Below are positions 5,419-10,935 of a DNA stretch of 10,935 bases, in pieces (position 1 is the stretch's first letter; every line of letters starts with the position of its first letter). The translations under genes and the position numbers were made by a program. The stretch lies in NCBI GenBank assembly GCA_034435675.1, contig DAOTWP010000001.1:1-10935 (forward strand), read 5' to 3'. Under the pieces are notes generated by a model. That model was not told where the DNA came from, searched no databases, and saw only the letters and a list, made by a program, of their open reading frames with translations. Source of the stretch: DAOTWP01 sp034435675. Lineage in GTDB: Bacteria > Chloroflexota > Anaerolineae > Aggregatilineales > Phototrophicaceae.

Positions 5419-8145
5419 ATGGCTCAACACCCCGGCAGGGAATCGCGCTACACAACAGACTCGTGGGCAATCATTGAGGAGCAGTTCAACCCCGAAACTT
5501 ATTACGGCGGCGAAAGCATTTTTGCGCTCGGCAACGGTTACATCGGCATGCGCGGCAGCTTTGAGGAAGGGCTGGCGTACCCCGAACACCCCAACAGGCT
5601 GAAGGCAGGCAGCCCCGAAACACAGGAAAACGAACTTCAGACCGTAGATGGCACCTATATCAACGGCTTCTACGAAAGCCAGAAAATTGAATATCCCGAA
5701 CCGGGGCACGCCTACGCCGAGTACAGCCAGACGATGCTCAACGTGCCCAATGGCAAAAGCATCCGTGTGCGGGTTGGCGACGGCGACGACGCCGAAGCGC
5801 TGCACATTGATACAGGCGAAATCCTGCACTACCGGCGCATGCTGGATATGCAGGCGGGCCTGCTGCACCGCAAACTGACCTGGCGTTCGCCGCGAGGACG
5901 CGAACTGACGCTCGAAACGCGGCGGCTGGTCAGCTTTGCGCACCCGCACCTTGCCGCCATCGAGTTCCGCCTGACGCCGCACTTTGATGCACCGATCACG
6001 ATTGAAGCACTGCTGGACGGCGCTGTAGAGAATGTCAACGTACAGCGTGACCCGCGCGTAGGCAGCCACCTGAAAGGATGCATGCTGCGGCTGGTAGGCG
6101 ATCCAGTGCTGTTGGAGGTGGGTGGCGCCCTGGTGACGACCACCCGGCACTCGCGGCTGGCGCTGGTCAGCGCGATGGCGAGCGAACTGGAAAGCGCCAC
6201 CGCCTTTACCTCTAGCCCGCTGAATGCCAGCAGCGCCGCCGAGGACGAACAGCCGCCACAAATCGGTGCGCGCTACACGGGGCAGGCGCAGAAAGACCAG
6301 CCGATCACCCTGCGCAAGTACCTCGTTTACATCACCGTTCCGTTTGCGCCGCCCGCCTCGCTGGATGCCAGACTCTCGGCAGGGCAGCGCGAAGCCCTGG
6401 ATGACACGCTGGAAATGCTGCGCCAGGCATCACGCGAGGATTTGCGCGCCGCCACAGAGGAAGAACTCGCCAGCGCCGTGCAGATGGGATTTGAGGGGCT
6501 GGCGCGGCAGCAGCGGGCGTTTCTGGATGTCTTCTGGCGCGCTGCGGATGTGACCATTGAGGGCAGAAAAGCCGCTGGCACGTCCAGAGCACAGCAAGCG
6601 GCGGCAGCCGAGGCGGCGCAAACAGCCGGCGAACTGCAAGCCGGGGTGCGCTTTAACATGTTCCACCTGCTGCAAGCGGCAGGCAATACGGGCAGCATCA
6701 GCGCGCGCGAAACGAAGCTGCTGGCGGCGTATCACGAACGCCTGGCTGACCCGCAGTTGGCGTGGCTGCTGCCCTTTGCCGCCACCACGCGCGAGACCAG
6801 CGTGGGCGCAAAAGGGCTGACCGGCGAAGGCTACGAGGGGCATTACTTCTGGGATACGGAGATGTTCGTCGTACCGTTTTTCCAGTACACCCAACCGGAA
6901 ATCAGCCGCCGCCTGCTGGAATACCGCTACAGCACACTGCAACAGGCGCGCGCCCGTGCCCGCGAACTGGCGCACCCGCGCGGTGCGGCATATCCCTGGC
7001 GCACGATCAACGGCGACGAGTGTTCCGCGTTTTTCCTCGGCGGCACGTCACAGTATCACATCAACGCGGATATTGCCTATGCGATCAGAAATTATGTCGC
7101 AGCAAGCGGCGATACCCGCTTTCTGATTGAGATGGGCGCGGAAATCGTCTTTGAAACGGCGCGGCTGTGGGCAGACCTGGGTGATTATGTGCCCGCGCGC
7201 GGCAACCAGTTCTGCATTCACGGCGTCACCGGACCTGACGAATACACCGCGCTGGTGGACAACAACTGCTACACCAACATGATGGCGCAGGAACACCTGC
7301 GCTATGCCTGCGCGGTGGCGCAATGGCTGCACAGCACAGACCCGCACGCCTATACCGCCATTGCCGGGCGGCTGCGCCTGAGCGACAAAGAGCTGCAAAC
7401 CTGGGCACAGGCGGCAGACAACATGTACATCCCTTATGATGCGCATACGGGTCTGTTTGCACAGGATGACGGCTTCTTCCACCGCGCGTCGTGGCGCTGG
7501 GACTGGGGCACCCGCGACGGCAAGAGCGCGCTGCTCAACCGCTACCATTACCTCGTGGTTTACCGGCACCAGGTCTGCAAACAGGCGGATGTGCTGCTGG
7601 CGCTGTATCTGCTGAATGACCGCGAGGATGTGAATATGGAGAAGAAGCGCCGCAACTTCAACTACTACGAGCAGATCACCACACACGACTCGTCGCTGTC
7701 AAAATGCACGTTCAGCATAGTCGCCAGCGAAATCGGCTATCATGAACGCGCCTACAGCTTCTTTAACGACACGGTGCGCATGGATCTCGATGATGGTCAC
7801 GGCAACGTGACAGCGGGCGTGCATATCGCCAATATGGCGGGCGCGTGGATGAGTGTGGTCAACGGCTTTGCCGGGCTGCGGCTGGAACCGGGCGTGCATC
7901 CCGGCGACGGTGTGCCGCATTACAAACCGACCCTACCCGACCAGTGGGAGGCATACAGCTTTAAGGTTAACCACCGTGACTGCGTGCTGGAAGTGACCGT
8001 CAAGCGTGATCCTGAGCAGCCGGTGCAGGTCGTGGCAGGCTATACACTGCTGCCGGACGGCGGGCAAAACCTGACGCTCAAGCATTACGGCAGCACTTTC
8101 ACGCTGTCTGCCGAAAACCCGACCTACATCGTGTCGCTGAGTTGA
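5419..8145 (+). CDS. glycoside hydrolase family 65 disaccharide phosphorylase (trehalose/maltose/kojibiose phosphorylase type)
   Basis: 908 residues; ATG 5419 follows GAGG by 5 nt and starts the typical N-terminal motif (W..EE.F.PE....ES.F.LGNGY.G.RG). Layout: N-terminal beta-sandwich (about 1-300), helical linker, (alpha/alpha)6 barrel (about 400-790) and C-terminal beta domain. Substrate motif FWDTE is 477-481. The general acid is E608 in TGPDEY. The KQAD motif starts at K721. T755-HDSSLS (756-761) is the phosphate-binding loop that marks phosphorylases rather than hydrolases. The enzyme should therefore split an alpha-linked glucose disaccharide with phosphate by inversion, giving beta-glucose 1-phosphate and glucose. 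No signal peptide is seen, so it is cytosolic. It is longer than usual (family about 750-800): an Ala/Gln-rich insertion at about 386-408 and one of about 40 residues between HLLQ (416-419) and GAKGLTGEGY (463-472), just before FWDTE. The exact substrate cannot be read; no beta-phosphoglucomutase gene is in the window. Confidence 0.92.
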   Translation: MAQHPGRESRYTTDSWAIIEEQFNPETYYGGESIFALGNGYIGMRGSFEEGLAYPEHPNRLKAGSPETQENELQTVDGTYINGFYESQKIEYPEPGHAYAEYSQTMLNVPNGKSIRVRVGDGDDAEALHIDTGEILHYRRMLDMQAGLLHRKLTWRSPRGRELTLETRRLVSFAHPHLAAIEFRLTPHFDAPITIEALLDGAVENVNVQRDPRVGSHLKGCMLRLVGDPVLLEVGGALVTTTRHSRLALVSAMASELESATAFTSSPLNASSAAEDEQPPQIGARYTGQAQKDQPITLRKYLVYITVPFAPPASLDARLSAGQREALDDTLEMLRQASREDLRAATEEELASAVQMGFEGLARQQRAFLDVFWRAADVTIEGRKAAGTSRAQQAAAAEAAQTAGELQAGVRFNMFHLLQAAGNTGSISARETKLLAAYHERLADPQLAWLLPFAATTRETSVGAKGLTGEGYEGHYFWDTEMFVVPFFQYTQPEISRRLLEYRYSTLQQARARARELAHPRGAAYPWRTINGDECSAFFLGGTSQYHINADIAYAIRNYVAASGDTRFLIEMGAEIVFETARLWADLGDYVPARGNQFCIHGVTGPDEYTALVDNNCYTNMMAQEHLRYACAVAQWLHSTDPHAYTAIAGRLRLSDKELQTWAQAADNMYIPYDAHTGLFAQDDGFFHRASWRWDWGTRDGKSALLNRYHYLVVYRHQVCKQADVLLALYLLNDREDVNMEKKRRNFNYYEQITTHDSSLSKCTFSIVASEIGYHERAYSFFNDTVRMDLDDGHGNVTAGVHIANMAGAWMSVVNGFAGLRLEPGVHPGDGVPHYKPTLPDQWEAYSFKVNHRDCVLEVTVKRDPEQPVQVVAGYTLLPDGGQNLTLKHYGSTFTLSAENPTYIVSLS

Positions 8146-8237
8146 GCCGGGCGCAGCAGCGCAGCAGTATTTGTCGGGGCATGCAGGCGTGTGGGGTGTA
8201 CTCGGAAATGGGGTCAATGCAGGCAAAACTGCGCACT

Positions 8238-8363
8238 GCGATCAAAACCACGGAGACACGGAGTATACAGAGAGATAGATGCAAGTTTCTCTGTGCCCTC
8301 TGTGTCTCTGTGGTGCAATAAGCTTTTTGCCCTTTGCGGCTTTGCGGTTCGCTTTGATGAGCA
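8238..8363. repeat. MITE-like inverted-repeat element (CACGGAGACACGGAG type)
   Basis: A 27-nt arm at 8247-8273 (begins ACCACGGAGACACGGAG) pairs with 8288-8314 (ends CTCTGTGTCTCTGTGGT) around a 14-nt loop, with few mismatches. Outside it, TGC-g-ATCAAA at 8238-8246 mirrors TTTGATgaGCA at 8353-8363. The right part also has the CCTTTGCGGCTTTGCGG phrase. From memory, this combination of CCACGGAGACACGGAG and CTTTGCGGCTTTGCGG is a widespread intergenic repeat in unrelated environmental bacteria and gives rise to spurious ORFs. It encodes no transposase, so any movement would need help in trans. The outer ends are approximate. Confidence 0.65.
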
Positions 8364-8421
8364 GTAAGGTTTTGCCCCGAAATCCGAATGCACCCGGCGT
8401 ATGCCCCGGCTTGCTTACCCT

Positions 8422-8437
8422 GCATGGCGCGCCATGC
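8422..8437. promoter_or_regulatory. 16-bp perfect palindrome upstream of the histidine kinase
   Basis: GCATGGCGCGCCATGC is fully self-complementary. It lies 79 bp upstream of the possible -35 box of the kinase gene, outside the repeat element. It could be an activator or repressor site or a hairpin base. A related half (GGCGCATGGC) follows at 8447-8456. No regulator is identified. Confidence 0.35.
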
Positions 8438-8515
8438 TGCCCCCGTGGCGCATGGCACTTTAGTCCCGTTTTCACCGCAATTCAGCAAACCCTCATCTCT
8501 TCCCGCAAATATTGA

Positions 8516-8545
8516 TTGTCTCTCAATGAAACATTGATTTATAAT
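8516..8545 (+). promoter_or_regulatory. promoter of the histidine kinase gene
   Basis: TTGTCT (8516-8521, 4 of 6) and a perfect TATAAT (8540-8545) are separated by 18 bp in a locally AT-rich stretch, the only one in this part of the window. The expected start is about 8552, giving a leader of about 37 nt before ATG 8589. Confidence 0.6.
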
Positions 8546-8588
8546 TGAGGCAGGGATATAGGATAATGGATTTCACTGTGGATTCGCC

Positions 8589-9929
8589 ATGATCGAACGA
8601 CTGCACCTGCCAGCCAAAAACCGCAATCATGTGGTTGCCGCACCAGAAGACCTCGACGCACTCAGCCATGAGCAACTGCTGGACACCACACGCCACCTGC
8701 TGGCGCTGAATGACCGCATGGCACAGCGCTGGACGGCAATGCATGACCTCGCCAGCGCCCTGGGCAGCAGTCTGGATCAGGCAACTATTCTGGAAAACCT
8801 GCGCATGAAATTAGGGCGCATTGTCCGTCACCAGCACCTCAGCCTGTGCCTGCGGGCACCGGAGGGCGGCTGGCTGCATGTGACCCTGCGCGGCGAAACA
8901 CCGGGCACACGCCCGCTGCTGCTGCCGCAGGACTGCGCTCTGCTGGATATGCTGGAACATCCTCACGCGCGGGTGCTGCGTAATGCGGCGGCACGCGGGG
9001 CGCTGCCGGGTTATGCGTCACAGGTGCTGCTGCCGCTGGAAACCGACACGGGCTTGCTGGTTGGCACGCTCAACCTGGGGCACACCGCCCCCGGCATGTA
9101 CACCATGACCGACATCCGCGAATCGCACACCCTCAGCCGCTGGATTGCCAACGCCCTGTACAATGCTGAACGCTACGAACAGCTTCAGCAGCGCCTTGAT
9201 CAGATGCGCGGCACGATTGATGATCTGGAGGCATACAATTACAGTGTTGCCCATGACCTGAAAGCGCCGCTTGCCGCCATTATCGGCTTCACAGACCTGG
9301 CGCAGCACAGCAGCGATCGCGCTGAAAGCGCGCACTGCCTCAACGGCATCAGCCAATCTGCCGCGCGCATGCAGCAGATGATTGACGAACTGCTGCAACT
9401 GGCACACCTGAAAGATAACCACACCGCTGTTACACAGGTGGAAGTCAGCCGGCTGGTTGACAGCGCGCTGATCACCTATGCCGAAAAAATCATGGCGCAC
9501 AATATCGCTGTCGAAATTCTGCTGCCGCTGCCGCCGGTGCTGGGGCATGCCCCCTGGATTGAGCAGGTCTTTGCCAACCTGATCGGCAACGCGATCAAGT
9601 ATCTGGACGCAGGTAAACAGCAGGCGGTACTGACGATCTGCGCGCAGCCGCTGCCAGATGCAATGGTGCGCTACGAAGTGCAGGATAACGGCATTGGCAT
9701 TGCCCCGCAGGAACAGGGGCGCATCTTTGACCTGTTCTCGCGCGCGCAGCCGCCAGGGGTCGAAGGCTCCGGCATTGGGCTGGCGATTGTGCAGCGCATT
9801 GTCCGCCGCCTGGGGGGCGAAGTCGGCGTCGAAAGCACCCCCGGCGCAGGCAGCATTTTCTGGTTCACGCTGCCCAGTGCGGTTGAAACTGACCTGAACG
9901 CCCCGCTGCGAATACCGCTTCAGCGCTAA
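8589..9929 (+). CDS. cytosolic sensor histidine kinase, GAF-HisKA-HATPase (orphan)
   Basis: 446 residues with no membrane segment or signal peptide, so it senses an internal signal. Residues about 55-190 are a GAF-type sensor domain, followed by a short coiled coil (about 193-215). The HisKA dimerisation domain carries the phospho-accepting H222 (SVAHDLKAPLAAI). The ATPase domain has the N box (NLIGNAIKYL, N334), G1 box (DNGIGI, D366-I371), the IFDLFSR segment and G2 box (GSGIGLAIV, from G393). All catalytic motifs are intact, so it should autophosphorylate and pass phosphate to a response regulator. None is encoded in the window, hence orphan. The H-box style resembles kinases of the phytochrome/KaiC-interacting group, but no chromophore-binding context is visible. 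The ribosome site before ATG 8589 is weak. A hairpin 20 bp after the stop ends the unit. Confidence 0.93.
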   Translation: MIERLHLPAKNRNHVVAAPEDLDALSHEQLLDTTRHLLALNDRMAQRWTAMHDLASALGSSLDQATILENLRMKLGRIVRHQHLSLCLRAPEGGWLHVTLRGETPGTRPLLLPQDCALLDMLEHPHARVLRNAAARGALPGYASQVLLPLETDTGLLVGTLNLGHTAPGMYTMTDIRESHTLSRWIANALYNAERYEQLQQRLDQMRGTIDDLEAYNYSVAHDLKAPLAAIIGFTDLAQHSSDRAESAHCLNGISQSAARMQQMIDELLQLAHLKDNHTAVTQVEVSRLVDSALITYAEKIMAHNIAVEILLPLPPVLGHAPWIEQVFANLIGNAIKYLDAGKQQAVLTICAQPLPDAMVRYEVQDNGIGIAPQEQGRIFDLFSRAQPPGVEGSGIGLAIVQRIVRRLGGEVGVESTPGAGSIFWFTLPSAVETDLNAPLRIPLQR

Positions 9930-9948
9930 CGCGCGTTTCCATGCCCGG

Positions 9949-9981
9949 CGAATCGACCCGCTGAAGTGACGGGTCGATTCG
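9949..9981 (+). terminator. hairpin terminator after the histidine kinase gene
   Basis: A perfect 12-bp inverted repeat, CGAATCGACCCG (9949-9960) and CGGGTCGATTCG (9970-9981), with a 9-nt loop, starts 20 bp after the stop codon. It is followed by TGTTCGCTG rather than a T-run, so it is a strong stem but not a classical intrinsic terminator. It probably ends or stabilises the kinase mRNA. Confidence 0.6.
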
Positions 9982-10025
9982 TGTTCGCTGCCCCCGTAAA
10001 GCAAACGCCCCTTGAAAAGCTGGCT

Positions 10026-10074
10026 CTGCGGTTGCCGCCCTGTCTGCGGTTGCCGCCCTGTCTGCGGTTGCCGC
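10026..10074. repeat. 18-bp tandem repeat upstream of the V4R gene
   Basis: The unit CTGCGGTTGCCGCCCTGT is present in two perfect copies (10026-10043, 10044-10061) plus a 13-bp third copy (10062-10074). Each unit contains TTGCCG, a -35-like hexamer. No open frame of interest uses it on either strand. There are no spacers, so this is not a CRISPR array. Confidence 0.85.
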
Positions 10075-10096
10075 TGGATGCCGGATGTGCGATAGT
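10068..10096 (+). promoter_or_regulatory. possible promoter of the V4R-domain gene
   Basis: TTGCCG (10068-10073, in the third repeat unit) and GATAGT (10091-10096) are separated by exactly 17 bp. TGC directly before the hexamer gives an extended -10. Each box matches consensus at 4 of 6. The leader to ATG 10184 would be about 80 nt. Confidence 0.45.
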
Positions 10097-10183
10097 AGTG
10101 CGCAGTTCAATTGCTGCGCGCTGCTGTGCTGCGATTGGGGCTGGCGGAGAAGCCGAGACAGGCTGACGATCAGGGTAAGGATC

Positions 10184-10858
10184 ATGCCGGAGCATACTAC
10201 GACGCATCGGGCGATGCCGGGCAAGCCGCGCCGCCTGCTGCTGCCCAACAGCTTTTTACATAGCGCATTGCGCATCATCACTGAGGCGACCACAGCCAGC
10301 GATACCGCCGCGATTCTCAAGCGTGCCGGGCTGGAACAGTATGCCGAGGATTTCCCGCCGGACGACGCGCAGCGCGAAGTGCCTTTTGCGACTTTCGCGG
10401 CGCTGCTGACCGCACTGGAGGCGCATTTGCACCCGCGCGCGGCACAGGCTGTGCAGGTGATGATCGGGCGGGCATGGTGGGTGACTCTACTGCAAGCCTC
10501 CGGCGACTACTGGGCAAAGGGCTTTTTCCATGACCTGCAAACGCCGCTGGAACGCCTGAATGTGCTGCTGCCTGCGGTTGCCTATTCGCTGGAAAAGTAT
10601 TCCGACATTCGCGCGCAGGCAGTGCCGGGCGAGGGCTTCCACGAATTCAGCATCACGCGCTGTCCGCTGTGCCTGGGGCGCAGCAGCAGCACGCCGTTGT
10701 GCCATGTCTGGCGCGGGCTGCTGGGCGAGGCGCTGCGCTATGCGGCGGCAGATGGACCGCTGGCATGGCGCATTCACGATAACGTCGGCAGTGTTGTCGC
10801 GCTGGCGTGCGTCGCCAGCGGGGACGCCGCCGGGCGGCTGGTGCTGGTTGGGGAGTGA
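10184..10858 (+). CDS. V4R (4-vinyl reductase)-domain protein, small-molecule-binding
   Basis: 224 residues from ATG 10184; AAGGA lies just upstream (about 10176-10180). The N-terminal part has the pattern of Chloroflexota 4VR proteins: an ILKRAGLEQYAEDFPPDD phrase, a helical segment with LTALEAHL, and IGRAWW (94-99). The C-terminal V4R part (about 115-224) has C160-PLC, C173, the GLLGEALRYA helix and an ALACVASGDAAGRLVLV end. V4R domains, named from bacteriochlorophyll 4-vinyl reductase, mostly bind small hydrophobic ligands, sometimes metal through Cys. C160, C163 and C173 could form such a site. The cysteine often seen near the family C-terminal strand is replaced by Ala/Gly here (SGDAAGRL). 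No photosynthesis gene is nearby, so a sensory or regulatory role is likelier than pigment synthesis. The family call rests on remembered pattern, not a search. Confidence 0.6.
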   Translation: MPEHTTTHRAMPGKPRRLLLPNSFLHSALRIITEATTASDTAAILKRAGLEQYAEDFPPDDAQREVPFATFAALLTALEAHLHPRAAQAVQVMIGRAWWVTLLQASGDYWAKGFFHDLQTPLERLNVLLPAVAYSLEKYSDIRAQAVPGEGFHEFSITRCPLCLGRSSSTPLCHVWRGLLGEALRYAAADGPLAWRIHDNVGSVVALACVASGDAAGRLVLVGE

Positions 10859-10870
10859 GCGTGCCGGGCG

Positions 10871-10905
10871 GGCGCGGGCGGGCGCGGGCGCGCGCGAGCG
10901 CTTTT
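10871..10905 (+). terminator. GC-rich repeat and possible weak terminator after the V4R gene
   Basis: The 10-bp unit GGCGCGGGCG is repeated in tandem (10871-10880, 10881-10890). It is followed by GCGC-gcga-GCGC-TTTT (10890-10905), a 4-bp GC stem with a short T-run 30 bp after the stop codon. The stem is short, so termination is only possible. Confidence 0.3.
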
Positions 10906-10917
10906 GCATTTTGTGGG

Positions 10918-10923
10918 TACAAT
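10918..10923 (+). promoter_or_regulatory. possible -10 box (TACAAT) for a gene beyond the right edge
   Basis: TACAAT in a locally AT-rich stretch after the V4R gene; the window ends 12 bp later. The same hexamer precedes three genes in this window, but it also occurs inside coding sequence (for example near 9159 and 9235), so the evidence is modest. Confidence 0.3.
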
Positions 10924-10935
10924 CAGAGGCGTGTC

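Larger units (their letters stand above)
8146..8588. other. 443-bp non-coding gap between GH65 and histidine kinase genes
   Basis: No credible gene is seen on either strand. Short ORFs here (for example minus 8099-8488, plus 8279-8515) come from a repeat element. The gap holds, in order, about 90 bp without recognisable features, the inverted-repeat element at 8238-8363, a 16-bp palindrome at 8422-8437 and the kinase promoter at 8516-8545. No good terminator follows the GH65 stop. Confidence 0.6.

Noticed and set aside
6430..6975. 181-residue minus-strand frame inside GH65
   Set aside because: It is a shadow of a strongly conserved gene in high-GC DNA; no motifs or start signals.
8099..8488. 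129-residue minus-strand frame (and 78-residue plus-strand frame 8279-8515)
   Set aside because: They derive from the inverted-repeat element, whose translations are a known type of spurious ORF (TTETQRAQR-like).
8589..9929. Phytochrome photoreceptor
   Set aside because: Only the kinase style resembles phytochromes; there is a single GAF-like domain with no PAS/PHY domains and no recognisable chromophore-binding motif.
10026..10074. CRISPR-like repeat
   Set aside because: The units are directly adjacent without spacers and no cas gene is present.

Overview
This is a GC-rich bacterial chromosomal window with mostly single-gene units, short intergenic gaps and genes on both strands. A 4VR/V4R-type small-molecule-binding protein, several hypothetical membrane proteins and a GAF histidine kinase fit Chloroflexota (Anaerolineae-like). 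That placement is inference from protein style; no rRNA or marker gene is present to prove it. I found no tRNA, CRISPR array, transposase or phage gene.

Left part (1-2756). A secreted protein with a clear signal peptide runs off the left edge on the minus strand; because it has no stop inside the window, it is easily missed. It diverges from an ECF-like sigma factor (539-1189), which is followed after 12 nt by a small protein with an HTH-like segment (1202-1954). The 235-bp divergent gap holds two copies of a 17-bp sequence, each with a CACTG-g-CAGTG dyad, spaced 21 bp apart: an operator-like array beside a possible promoter. The second gene of the pair is open far into the opposite-strand gene and overlaps it by 284 bp tail to tail.

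Middle part (1671-4330, mostly minus strand). Two neighbouring minus-strand genes (2779-3588, then 1671-2621) encode distant paralogs. Each has two N-terminal membrane helices, a predicted cytosolic beta-rich domain with shared motifs, and a C-terminal SL[D/E]ELL motif. I do not recognise a named family. A three-helix membrane protein (3698-4330) diverges from them.

Right part (4499-10935, plus strand). An alpha/beta hydrolase (4499-5338) is followed by a large GH65 disaccharide phosphorylase (5419-8145) with intact general-acid and phosphate-binding motifs and two apparent insertions, one next to the active-site FWDTE motif. A 443-bp non-coding gap follows, holding a MITE-like inverted-repeat element and a 16-bp perfect palindrome. 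Next come an orphan soluble GAF-HisKA-HATPase histidine kinase (8589-9929), a strong hairpin, an 18-bp tandem repeat whose last unit supplies a possible -35 box, and a V4R-domain protein (10184-10858). A probable promoter for a gene beyond the right edge closes the window.

The genes do not form one obvious pathway. The most unusual items are the sigma-factor module with its paired dyads, the paralogous membrane pair, and the GH65 enzyme with its insertion. No complete new system can be demonstrated from this window alone.
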